This document shows, piece after piece, positions 41,431 through 49,817 of a stretch of DNA of 64,000 nt. The notes under the pieces are model-generated. The model searched no databases. It was not told the DNA's origin and saw only the letters and a program-made list of their open reading frames with translations. The DNA is from an uncultured Oribacterium sp. (GTDB lineage Bacteria; Bacillota; Clostridia; Lachnospirales; Lachnospiraceae), in the NCBI GenBank assembly GCA_946413525.1, contig CAMKKZ010000001.1, positions 1-64,000 on the forward strand. Direction: 5' to 3'. Position 1 is the first letter of the stretch; the number at the start of each line of letters is the position of its first letter. The position numbers and the translations under genes are program-made.

Positions 41431-42339
41431 ATGATTGAAATCAATGCATTGGAAAAAAAATTTGAAGAAAAGCTCAAAGCTCTGGATGGAATATCCCTTT
41501 TAATCAGGGAACAGCAGGTTTTTGGGTTGATTGGTACAAATGGAGCGGGCAAAAGCACGCTGCTCCGAATCCTATGCGGCATATTAAAGCAGGATGCAGG
41601 GGAGGTGCTGGTGGATGGGCAAACGGTTTATGATAATCCAAAAGTAAAAAGCCTTATTTTTTTCATATCTGATGAACCATGGTTTTTTCGCAATGCTTCA
41701 CCCGCAACCATGAAAAACTATTACAGTCAGATTTACCCTGCCTTTGACAAGACAAGATGCGAGAATCTCCTTCGGGATTTCTCCCTGGACATGGACAGAA
41801 AAATTTCCACCTTTTCCAAAGGAATGAAGAAACAACTGGCGGTTATTCTGGGAATTTCTTCAGGGTCAAAATATCTTATTTGTGACGAAACCTTTGATGG
41901 CCTGGATCCGGTTATGAGGCAAGGGGTTAAAAGTATTTTCGCGAACGACATGCTGGAAAGGGGTATGACCCCAATCATTGCTTCTCATAATCTCAGGGAG
42001 CTTGAAGACATTTGTGATCATATTGGACTTCTGCATCAAGGCGGGGTATTGCTCAACGAAGACCTGGATAACATGAAGCTTAACATCCAAAAGGTGCAGG
42101 CTGTTTTTTCGGACGAAAATGATTTGGAAAATCTCAATTCTCATCTTCATGTATTGAAGCAGCAGCAAACCGGCAGGCTCCGCACATTCACCATACGGGG
42201 AAGCCGTGAAGAAGTGGAAGAGTACTTTCGCGGAATCAGTACTGTTTATTTTGAGATTCTTCCCCTGACTCTGGAGGAGATTTTCATAAGTGAAACGGAG
42301 GTTGTCGGTTATGACGTCAAAAAATTCATTCTTCACTAG
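41431..42339 (+). CDS. ABC transporter ATP-binding protein
   Basis: 302 residues. Walker A GTNGAGKSTLL, signature FSKGMKKQLAVILG in place of LSGGQ, Walker B YLICDETFDGLDP and the switch histidine region IIASHNLRELEDIC are all present. The FSKGM signature and linkage to a YtrA-type regulator fit the antibiotic- or envelope-stress-responsive exporters of Firmicutes; substrate unknown. It overlaps the permease start by 29 nt. Confidence 0.92.
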   Translation: MIEINALEKKFEEKLKALDGISLLIREQQVFGLIGTNGAGKSTLLRILCGILKQDAGEVLVDGQTVYDNPKVKSLIFFISDEPWFFRNASPATMKNYYSQIYPAFDKTRCENLLRDFSLDMDRKISTFSKGMKKQLAVILGISSGSKYLICDETFDGLDPVMRQGVKSIFANDMLERGMTPIIASHNLRELEDICDHIGLLHQGGVLLNEDLDNMKLNIQKVQAVFSDENDLENLNSHLHVLKQQQTGRLRTFTIRGSREEVEEYFRGISTVYFEILPLTLEEIFISETEVVGYDVKKFILH

Positions 42340-44566
42340 TCTGGGGCTGCAGTTCCGGAACCGTATATGGACAATAGCCCTTTCCGGACTTTTGTTTTTC
42401 TTTAATCATGTCCTTGCGATGTATCTGTCCTTATCCGGACTCCAATCTCAGTCAGTAGGATGGAGTGATCCAGATTCATTTCAATTGAATAGACTGCAGA
42501 CTGTATCACACATTCTTGGAATGGATAATGTCTTTACGGTTTTTCTCACCTGCTGTATAGCCATTATGCTTTCGGTACAGGGGTACGCATGGCTGGATAA
42601 TAAACGGGAAATTGATTTTTTTGAAAGCCAGCCCATATCCAGAAAAAGCAGATTTTTTTCTGTACTGTTTGGCAGCCTGATCATTTTTGCTTTGAGCTAT
42701 TTGCTCACGGCCCTGCTTGGCGTTTTCTGCGCCTTTTGCATGAAGGCGATGAGTGAGGCGATCCTTCTGGAAGCCCTTTTTCAGTTTTTCAGATACCTGA
42801 TCCTTTTTCTGGGCATATTCAGTATTGCCACGCTTGCCATGATGCTATGCGGAAATGTCATAATAGCCTTGCTGGGTACCGGAGTATTCCTTTTTTGGGA
42901 AACCATCATGAGGATGCTCATGTCTCTATGTGAGGATATGTTTTATATAACACGATATAATTATTTTAGTGACGCTTCTGATGCAATAATGATTATTTCA
43001 TCGCCGGTTTTTCATTATTATGACGGATTAAACCGCTATTATGACATTGTAGGGAACATATACAACCATTATACACCGCTGCGGGCTCTTGAAATATCTG
43101 ATATAATGAATTATATGCGCGTTGCGGCTATTCCCGACATTAGAAGCTTTCTTCTTTTCCTTATTGTCCTGATTCTGGCCTGGATCGCCTATTCCAGGCG
43201 AAAAAATGAATTTGCCGAAAAAGCCATTGTATTCAGGCCTGTTCAATGTCTGGTGAAGTTGGGCATTGCCCTCATGTTCGCTTTTCCTTCAGGCATGCTC
43301 GTTTTCGAGATAATGGGCCAGCGCAGGGGCATATCTACGGATATTCCTGTTTTTTTAATGATGATTTTTGTGTCCACCCTGGTTTGTTGTATTATGGAGA
43401 TTATTTATAATTTCCGCTTTGGATCCTTATTCCGGCATGGAAGGGAGATTATACTGGCAGCCATTCTGCCGGTCTTTCTCTTCAGCTTCTATCGCTTTGA
43501 TTTTTCGGGCTATAATCGTTACGTGCCAAAACCAGGCACCATAGAAAACGTTGCGCTCTTTTTAACGGATCGTTACCATGCTTATGTAGACGATCAAGGT
43601 CAATCCCTCCCGATGCAAGACTATTATCTGGACAGCATGAAATTAAAGGATATTGAAGCTGTGGGACGTATCGCTGCGCGCAGCCAGCTTTATACAATTG
43701 AACGAAATAACAAAAATGACGATCAGATTGCGGGCTACGAAGCCGTTGCAATTTATACTTTGAAAAATGGGAAAAAAATAGGAAGGCAGTTTACAATTCC
43801 TGAAGACATTGATCCCGAGCTCATGGATCTGGTATTTTCTTCAGATGAGTATAAAAAATCCCAGTGGCCATTTTCTTCTTACCCTTTTGAGGAAGGGCAT
43901 GGGACTTATACACAACTGTCTTATTATACGGAATATGCCAGAACCATAATAGACGGAGAAGATGAACTTCTAAAGGCATTCCGGGCCGCCTATGAAAAGG
44001 ATCTGCATAATTACAGTTTCACTTACGCTCGTGAAAGATTTGCTGTTGGTTCTGTTCAAATCAGCGGCCGGCCCAGTGCGGAGGATGCATTGGCAAAGAT
44101 TAAAGAAGCGAGGGCTGCCTATATTGAAGATGATTTTTATCAGGAATATACCCAGAAGGCAATGGAATACTGGGATAACGAATATAGTCTTACCTATGAA
44201 GTATATCCTGAATATGAAAATACAATCGCCTTCCTTAAAGAACACAAGCTATGGATGGAAGGTGTGCCGAAGCCGGAATCCATCCGACAGATTAAGATAA
44301 TTAAAGATGAATATATGGCGCCGGATAAGGAAGTGGTTTATGACGATCCCGGGGAAATTAAGGAGCTGCTTTCCTCGTTAATTCCAAACCTGTCTGACAG
44401 CTACTTTCATCCGCGGGAAGCTTATGATCCCTATTATACAGTTTATATTATGATAAATGGAAACAGTATCGGGGAATCTGAATCGACATTATTGTTTGAC
44501 GAGAATGTCCGTTATTATTTTCCGAAAGAGAAGATTCCGGAGATCGTTCTTAGAGATTTCAGTTAA
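42311..44566 (+). CDS. ABC transporter permease with large C-terminal domain
   Basis: 751 residues. The N-terminal 380 hold about ten hydrophobic segments (WTIALSGLLFFFNHVLAMYL, VFTVFLTCCIAIMLSV, IIFALSYLLTALLGVFCAF, FGSLFRHGREIILAAIL). The region between about 395 and the end is soluble and rich in Tyr, Glu and Lys. It has no named domain that I recognise. ATG 42311 has GGAGG 9 nt upstream and lies inside the ATPase gene, so the two are coupled. The gene ends before a strong terminator facing metH. Confidence 0.85.
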   Translation: MTSKNSFFTSLGLQFRNRIWTIALSGLLFFFNHVLAMYLSLSGLQSQSVGWSDPDSFQLNRLQTVSHILGMDNVFTVFLTCCIAIMLSVQGYAWLDNKREIDFFESQPISRKSRFFSVLFGSLIIFALSYLLTALLGVFCAFCMKAMSEAILLEALFQFFRYLILFLGIFSIATLAMMLCGNVIIALLGTGVFLFWETIMRMLMSLCEDMFYITRYNYFSDASDAIMIISSPVFHYYDGLNRYYDIVGNIYNHYTPLRALEISDIMNYMRVAAIPDIRSFLLFLIVLILAWIAYSRRKNEFAEKAIVFRPVQCLVKLGIALMFAFPSGMLVFEIMGQRRGISTDIPVFLMMIFVSTLVCCIMEIIYNFRFGSLFRHGREIILAAILPVFLFSFYRFDFSGYNRYVPKPGTIENVALFLTDRYHAYVDDQGQSLPMQDYYLDSMKLKDIEAVGRIAARSQLYTIERNNKNDDQIAGYEAVAIYTLKNGKKIGRQFTIPEDIDPELMDLVFSSDEYKKSQWPFSSYPFEEGHGTYTQLSYYTEYARTIIDGEDELLKAFRAAYEKDLHNYSFTYARERFAVGSVQISGRPSAEDALAKIKEARAAYIEDDFYQEYTQKAMEYWDNEYSLTYEVYPEYENTIAFLKEHKLWMEGVPKPESIRQIKIIKDEYMAPDKEVVYDDPGEIKELLSSLIPNLSDSYFHPREAYDPYYTVYIMINGNSIGESESTLLFDENVRYYFPKEKIPEIVLRDFS

Positions 44567-44602
44567 TTCTTAGGGATTTTGAGTAAAAAATCAAAAGGAC
44601 AT

Positions 44603-44644
44603 TGGCTTACAGAGAATTCTTCATCTGGAATTCTCTGTAAGCCA
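44603..44644. terminator. Bidirectional hairpin between convergent permease and metH
   Basis: A perfect 17-bp stem: TGGCTTACAGAGAATTC (44603-44619) with its complement at 44628-44644, 8-nt loop. The minus-strand side runs into a T-rich stretch, the + side into CCTTTTT. It lies 36 nt after one stop and 6 nt from the other. Confidence 0.85.
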
Positions 44645-44649
44645 GAGGA

Positions 44650-47130
44650 CTATTCCTTTTTATAAACCATATCGCAGAACCGGACTGTAGCCATAGCATC
44701 TTTCGCGTAATAATCCGCGCCGATTTTTTCCGCATATTCTTTTGTGAGGACGGCTCCCCCGACAACAACTTTCGTATCCGGTTTATTCAGGCGGAGCTGG
44801 CGGATCGTTTCCTCCATGCTTGGCACGGTGGTAGTCATTAATGCGGATAATCCTACTACCGGGACGCAATTCTCAATGGCTGTATCTACAATTCTTTCCG
44901 GCGCGACATCGCGGCCGAGGTCAATTACAGAATAACCATAATTCTCCAGCATGACTTTCACGATATTTTTCCCAATATCATGAATATCTCCCTTTACAGT
45001 GGCCAGTATTACGGTGCCTTTTTGTATGCCGGCTGTATTTGCCATTGAATCCTTTACCACAGAAAAAGCAGCCTGGGCAGCCTCCGCGGCCATCAAAAGC
45101 TGGGGAAGAAAAACAATTCCCTTCTCAAAATCCTTGCCGACCGAATCAAGAGCCGGAACCAGGCAGCCATCCACCAGCTCCATAGCTTCTTCATTATTAA
45201 GGCATTTTTTCGTTTCCGCCGCGGCAGACTGGGCCATGCCCCTGCGAATTGCTTCATAAAGGGGAAAGAAGGCAGACGACACAGGACTGTTTAAAGGCGC
45301 GGCTCCATTTTCATTTCCATTTCCAACCTTTGGCTTATTCTTGCTGTCGGACGATTCCGAAGCGGAAGGAGCCTTCCCATCCCGAATCTTTGGCACAGTG
45401 TAATCCTTATAGGCTGAGATATAAGCCTGGAAATTTTGGTCTTTTCCTGTCAGGGCAAGGAAAGAACGATAGGCCTGCATCATGGCTTCATTATTGGGAT
45501 TAATAATGGCGCAGGATAAGCCGGAATGCATCGCCATAGTAAAAAAAGACGCGTTAAGCAGCTCCCTTGCCGGAAGCCCGAAGCTGATATTGGAAACGCC
45601 AAGGATGCTTTTTCCAGACAGCTCGTCCCTTACACGCCTTATAGTCTCCAGCGTGGTAAGGGCGGAGAGGGGATCAGAGGAGACGGTCATACATAATCCA
45701 TCAATGACAATGTCTTCCCTGGGAATCCCATATTTTGCCGCCTCATTATAAATACGTTGGGCAATCTCCAATCTCTTGTCAGCGTTGTCCGGGATCCCGT
45801 TTTCATCCAATGGCAAGGCGACAAGGACGCCCCCGTATTTTGCTGCCAGAGGAAAAATGCTGTCCATGGACTCCTGTTTTCCGTTTATGGAATTGATCAT
45901 GGCCTTTCCATTGTAAATACGCAGGGCTTTTTCAAGTACGGAAGGGTTCGAAGTATCAATCTGCAAGGGAAGGGCACATATTGATTGAAGCCTTGTTATG
46001 ACTTCCGTCATCAATTCCTTTTCGTCAATTCCGGGAAGGCCGACATTCACATCAAGGATATGCGCGCCGGCATCCTCCTGGGCCAGCCCCTGCGAAAGTA
46101 CATATTCCAGATCATGATTCTGAAGAGCTTCTTTCAGTTTTTTCTTGCCTGTAGGATTGATTCTTTCCCCAATAAGCACAGGGGCATCTTCGATACAAAG
46201 GCACTGAGAGAAGGAGGACAGGACTGTGTGGTGTTTTTTTCTGACAGGGCTAAAGGGCAGGGGAGAAACCAGAGATATGGTTTTCCTGATATATTCCGGC
46301 GTGGTTCCGCAGCAGCCACCCACACCTTGCACTCCCAATAACGCAATTTCACGCATTACAGACGCGAATTCATCTGCCCCGAGATCATAAAGTGTTTTTC
46401 CGTTTTCCACGCGCGGGAGGCCGGCGTTGGGATTTACGATCAGGGGAGTGGAGGAACAGGCGGCAAAGCGTTTTACAATTGGCAGCATCTGCCGGGGACC
46501 AAGGGAACAGTTTATTCCCAGCGCGTCCACATGCAGTCCTTCCAGCATGGCCGTCATTGACTCCGGCGTGCCTCCTGTCAGCATCTTGCCGTTCTCATCG
46601 AAAACCATGGTAATGAATACGGGCAGCTCACAGGCTTCTTTTGCCCCCAGGACGGCTGCCTTCGCCTCATAGGAGTCATTCATTGTTTCTATCAGGATCA
46701 GATCCGCACCGGCCTCATATCCAAGATGAGCTAATTCGAAAAAAATCGAAACAGCTTCTTCAAAAGGAAGATCTCCCATGGGTTCCAAAAGCCTGCCTGT
46801 GGGGCCGATATCGAGGGCAATATATGCGTCTTGCTCACGTCCCGCAAGCATTCTTGCCTTTTTGGCAAGCCGTACAGCGCTGTTTACAATTTCAGAAAGC
46901 TGGCTTCCGTATTTCAGCCGGTTTGCGCCAAAAGTATTCGTATTGATTACAGTGGAGCCCGCATTAAGGTAGCCTTCATGCAACGAAACGACCTCATCCG
47001 GATGAGAGAGGTTCCATGTTTCCGGGAGCTCGCCGGCCTGAAGCCCCAGGCTCTGTAAAACGGATCCCGTTCCACCGTCAAAAAAAATCCAATCTTTATT
47101 CAATTTTTCAAGGATAGAGTTCTTTTTCAT
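44650..47130 (-). CDS. metH: Cobalamin-dependent methionine synthase, lacking the reactivation domain
   Basis: Methylates homocysteine using methyltetrahydrofolate and methylcobalamin. 826 residues. In order: the homocysteine domain (FFDGGTGSVLQSLGL, GINCSLGPRQM, zinc cysteines in GGCCGTTPEYIR), the folate domain (LIGERINPTGKKKLKEAL, HILDVNVGLPGIDE), and the cobalamin cap and Rossmann domains (GDIHDIGKNIVKVMLENYGY, with the cobalt-binding His). Full-length enzymes have about 1200 residues. The missing C-terminal reactivation domain is encoded by the next gene upstream, which overlaps the metH start by 4 nt. Confidence 0.96.
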   Translation of the reverse strand: MKKNSILEKLNKDWIFFDGGTGSVLQSLGLQAGELPETWNLSHPDEVVSLHEGYLNAGSTVINTNTFGANRLKYGSQLSEIVNSAVRLAKKARMLAGREQDAYIALDIGPTGRLLEPMGDLPFEEAVSIFFELAHLGYEAGADLILIETMNDSYEAKAAVLGAKEACELPVFITMVFDENGKMLTGGTPESMTAMLEGLHVDALGINCSLGPRQMLPIVKRFAACSSTPLIVNPNAGLPRVENGKTLYDLGADEFASVMREIALLGVQGVGGCCGTTPEYIRKTISLVSPLPFSPVRKKHHTVLSSFSQCLCIEDAPVLIGERINPTGKKKLKEALQNHDLEYVLSQGLAQEDAGAHILDVNVGLPGIDEKELMTEVITRLQSICALPLQIDTSNPSVLEKALRIYNGKAMINSINGKQESMDSIFPLAAKYGGVLVALPLDENGIPDNADKRLEIAQRIYNEAAKYGIPREDIVIDGLCMTVSSDPLSALTTLETIRRVRDELSGKSILGVSNISFGLPARELLNASFFTMAMHSGLSCAIINPNNEAMMQAYRSFLALTGKDQNFQAYISAYKDYTVPKIRDGKAPSASESSDSKNKPKVGNGNENGAAPLNSPVSSAFFPLYEAIRRGMAQSAAAETKKCLNNEEAMELVDGCLVPALDSVGKDFEKGIVFLPQLLMAAEAAQAAFSVVKDSMANTAGIQKGTVILATVKGDIHDIGKNIVKVMLENYGYSVIDLGRDVAPERIVDTAIENCVPVVGLSALMTTTVPSMEETIRQLRLNKPDTKVVVGGAVLTKEYAEKIGADYYAKDAMATVRFCDMVYKKE

Positions 47131-47819
47131 GGCTTTGTTTCAGCTTCATCCTTCCTGTATGCGCAATTCCGCAGTGTGCAAAGGGAACATGCATTTTCCT
47201 TGTTGTCAGACTGTTCTCCATTTTCTTTCGGCTTTTCAATTGTCTGGATTCCGATGATGGCCGTCACGGATTTTGTTGGCATCAGGAGAAGGGACGATGT
47301 CAAAGACAGACCAATCAGTTTGAAAGCATCGAGAAGCAGGAGAAGAGGCTTTTGAAATTCCAGGCTCAGATCCCCGTAGCCAGGGGAAAAGCGAGGACGC
47401 GTAATTTTTCCTTCAGGAAGCAAAAGCTCATTCAGGTCTACAACGAGCTGACGGCAGTATGCTTCAATCATTTCCGTACTGATTGCCTGAAGTATCAGGG
47501 CGTCTGTCATTGAAGTAATGGATGCCCGCCGTATCAGCCTGTCGGGGGCAAGGCCGATAGTTGCTGCAAGAAGATAAACCTCGCTGCATCCCTCAAGATT
47601 TCTGGCCAGAGAGACACTTGACACGGAATATCCGGCGATAAAGATGATATTATCTGACTTTTTCCATTGAATCGGGAAACGCTTAAGAACATGTCCAGGG
47701 TGAATTGCGTCTTGAAGCAGCTTCCCCTGAGTATTGATTTTTTCCAATATTTCCGTTTCCGGTTCTATACCATTTTGATAGCCAAGATAGCGCCATATTT
47801 CTTTTTGTCTTAGGTTCAT
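47127..47819 (-). CDS. Stand-alone MetH reactivation (S-adenosylmethionine-binding) domain
   Basis: 230 residues resembling the Met_synt_B12 activation domain: EVYLLAATIGLAPDRLIRRA, then RPRFSPGYGDLSLEFQK with the RxSPGY motif that binds S-adenosylmethionine, and LTSSLLLMPTKSVTAIIG. The C-terminal end has a short cysteine cluster (CSLCTLRNC) that could bind metal. It would reductively remethylate cob(II)alamin on the truncated MetH. It overlaps metH by 4 nt and follows metF by 18 nt. Confidence 0.9.
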   Translation of the reverse strand: MNLRQKEIWRYLGYQNGIEPETEILEKINTQGKLLQDAIHPGHVLKRFPIQWKKSDNIIFIAGYSVSSVSLARNLEGCSEVYLLAATIGLAPDRLIRRASITSMTDALILQAISTEMIEAYCRQLVVDLNELLLPEGKITRPRFSPGYGDLSLEFQKPLLLLLDAFKLIGLSLTSSLLLMPTKSVTAIIGIQTIEKPKENGEQSDNKENACSLCTLRNCAYRKDEAETKP

Positions 47820-47837
47820 AATGTTTTTGTACCGGTA

Positions 47838-48713
47838 CTATATGGAGGAAGGGCGGATAATGGAAGACAGGGCCTTAATAATGCCGAAAGCAACTTCCGG
47901 CTTGTTCATTGAATAAACATGGATATGAGTGCAGTCATTTGCAATAAGGTCAATGATCTGTTCGGCAGCATAAATAATTCCTGCCTGCATCATAGCCCCC
48001 GGGTCATTTGAGAACCGGTCCACTATGGCACGGAAACGACTTGGAATAGAGGTTCCTGACAGGGAAATGCTTCTTTCCAATTGAATTTTTCTGGTAATCG
48101 GCATAATGCCTGCCAGGACGGGAACGGTGATTCCCTTTTCCCTGAGTCTGTATAGGTAATTGTAGTAAACCGAATTGTCAAAAAACATCTGCGTTGTCAG
48201 GAACTGGCAGCCTGCTTTGACCTTTTCAAGGATATGCCCAATGTCTTCATTCTTATTGGCTGATTCCACATGTCCATCGGGATAGCACGCGCCGCCGATA
48301 CATATGTTCGGATCAATTTCCCTGATATCCTGTATTAATTCAGCGGCGTAATGATATTCCTGACTAATCGGCCCGTCCTTTGGGACATCACCTCGCAGAG
48401 CCATGATATTTTCAAAACCCATGTTCCGTATTCGATGAAGCATATCATGGATGTGTGATTTTGAGCTGCTGATACATGTAAGGTGCGGCAAAACTGTGAC
48501 ATTGTGTATTTTTTGTATATCCTCAGCAATATTCAAAGTATATTCGGATGTTCCTCCGCCTGCGCCATATGTTACAGACATGAAATCAGGGTGAAAAGAC
48601 GCAATTTTTTCGGCGGCCTCCAATACGGATTTGTAATTGGAATTGATTTTCGGAGGAAAAACCTCAAAGGACAAAGTAATTTTTTCGGACGAAAGAATAT
48701 CTATGATTTTCAT
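47838..48713 (-). CDS. metF: 5,10-methylenetetrahydrofolate reductase
   Basis: Supplies methyltetrahydrofolate for MetH. 291 residues of TIM-barrel FAD enzyme: LSFEVFPPKINSNYKSVL, FMSVTYGAGGGTSEYT, VLPHLTCISSS, IMALRGDVPKDGP, GGACYPDGH, FLTTQMFFDNSVYYNYL, VLAGIMPI. AAAGGAAG precedes the ATG. It is the promoter-proximal gene of the metF/activation-domain/metH operon. Confidence 0.96.
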   Translation of the reverse strand: MKIIDILSSEKITLSFEVFPPKINSNYKSVLEAAEKIASFHPDFMSVTYGAGGGTSEYTLNIAEDIQKIHNVTVLPHLTCISSSKSHIHDMLHRIRNMGFENIMALRGDVPKDGPISQEYHYAAELIQDIREIDPNICIGGACYPDGHVESANKNEDIGHILEKVKAGCQFLTTQMFFDNSVYYNYLYRLREKGITVPVLAGIMPITRKIQLERSISLSGTSIPSRFRAIVDRFSNDPGAMMQAGIIYAAEQIIDLIANDCTHIHVYSMNKPEVAFGIIKALSSIIRPSSI

Positions 48714-48794
48714 GAGTGCTTCCTTTATGAAATCTATAATAAATAAACAAAAGTGGGTATCAATCCGGGAGATGGGGATAGTCCGACAGAGGCA

Positions 48795-48834
48795 CCCAAC
48801 TTGTCGCTAAATCTCAGTTTAACGACAAGTTGGG
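48795..48834. promoter_or_regulatory. Long hairpin in the metF leader
   Basis: CCCAACTTGTCG (48795-48806) pairs with CGACAAGTTGGG (48823-48834). After one mismatch TAAA pairs with TTTA around TCTCAG. There is no T run in either direction. It lies about 80 nt upstream of metF on its transcript. The SAM-I, T-box and folate riboswitch signatures were looked for by eye and not seen. Confidence 0.6.
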
Positions 48835-48852
48835 CGAAAAACCCTGTATTCT

Positions 48853-48864
48853 GAACAATAGTTT
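48853..48864. promoter_or_regulatory. lexA: Candidate LexA (SOS) box
   Basis: GAAC-AATA-GTTT resembles the Firmicute SOS box GAAC-N4-GTTC with one change. It lies 11 nt upstream of the -35 of the lexA promoter, where LexA could repress its own gene. Confidence 0.5.
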
Positions 48865-48875
48865 TGTGATTTAAA

Positions 48876-48904
48876 TTGCAATTAATTATTGCTTATGCTA
48901 TAAT
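48876..48904 (+). promoter_or_regulatory. lexA promoter
   Basis: -35 TTGCAA (48876-48881), a 17-nt spacer, -10 TATAAT (48899-48904). Confidence 0.8.
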
Positions 48905-48924
48905 CTAATTATAACATAAGCAAT
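48888..48924. promoter_or_regulatory. 37-nt palindrome covering the lexA -10 region
   Basis: ATTGCTTATG (48888-48897) pairs with CATAAGCAAT (48915-48924), and inside it TATAAT pairs with ATTATA around CTA, with one mismatch between the two blocks. Because TATAAT also appears on the minus strand, the palindrome could carry back-to-back -10 elements for lexA and metF and be an operator for either. Confidence 0.65.
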
Positions 48925-49017
48925 TTATTTTGCACGTATTATATCATATCTTTTTTCCAAAAATTCAAATCATATGATATGTGTCACGTTTTTCAAAAAG
49001 GATAATAAGGTGAATGA

Positions 49018-49659
49018 ATGGGAAGAAAAAAAAAGGATCCAGATCCAAATAATATGACTCCAAAGCAGGCCGCTATTTTTAATTACATAAAAACATGCGT
49101 TGAGGAACATAATTATCCACCCTCGGTAAGGGACATTTGCAAAGCCGTCGGGCTGAAATCAACATCGAGCGTATTCAGCTACATTAATGATTTGGAAAAA
49201 ATGGGTCTGATTCGAAAAGATCCGGCTCATCCGCGTGCCCTGGAGATTCTCAGCAAAGACTTCAAGTCACGATCTGTAAAGGATATTGTAGAAGTTCCCC
49301 TGGTTGGATATGTGGCGGCCGGAACCCCTATCCTTGCCGAAGAAAACATTTCTGAATATTATCCAATGCCTGCGGGAATGCTTCCTAATAAGACTGTGTT
49401 CATGCTTTCCGTCCGGGGTGATTCCATGATTAATTGCGGGATATTTTCAGGTGACATGGTAATCGTCCAACAGCAAAATACCTGTGAAAATGGAGAGATT
49501 GTTGTCGCCTTGATTGAGGACAGCGCCACTGTCAAACGCCTTTACAAAGAAAATGGGCATATTCGACTGCAGCCTGAAAATGATTCCATGGATCCTATCA
49601 TCGTTGAAGATTGTGTGGTTTTGGGAAAAGTCATCGGTTTGCTACGAATGGGGTTATAA
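49018..49659 (+). CDS. lexA: LexA repressor
   Basis: The SOS repressor, which cleaves itself when stimulated by RecA filaments. 213 residues. The N-terminal winged helix is MTPKQAAIFNYIKTCVEE to SSVFSYINDLEKMGLI. The cleavage bond is Ala101-Gly102 in YVAAGTP, and the catalytic pair is Ser136 (RGDSMI) and Lys173 (TVKRLY). AAGGTGAATG gives the start. It is divergent from metF and ends in a strong terminator. Confidence 0.97.
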   Translation: MGRKKKDPDPNNMTPKQAAIFNYIKTCVEEHNYPPSVRDICKAVGLKSTSSVFSYINDLEKMGLIRKDPAHPRALEILSKDFKSRSVKDIVEVPLVGYVAAGTPILAEENISEYYPMPAGMLPNKTVFMLSVRGDSMINCGIFSGDMVIVQQQNTCENGEIVVALIEDSATVKRLYKENGHIRLQPENDSMDPIIVEDCVVLGKVIGLLRMGL

Positions 49660-49680
49660 AACCTTGCAAACAAGCAAGGA

Positions 49681-49723
49681 AGAACCCGACCAAAGCAATT
49701 GTTTCTTTGGTCGGGTTCTTTTT
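49681..49723 (+). terminator. Terminator after lexA
   Basis: A 15-bp stem AGAACCCGACCAAAG/CTTTGGTCGGGTTCT (49681-49695 with 49705-49719), a 9-nt loop, then TTTTT. An A-rich left flank means it could also stop the convergent gene on the minus strand. Confidence 0.92.
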
Positions 49724-49817
49724 ATCGCAATTTCATAAGGGAAACATTGATTTAATCTTTCCGGCGCCGAAAATTCCTTTGCGTTTTCGTGCGCATCATA
49801 AGGAAATACTGGCCTTT

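Noticed and set aside
48714-48860. SAM-I riboswitch, T-box or folate riboswitch upstream of metF
   Set aside because: None of their conserved cores was found by eye; only a simple long hairpin is present.
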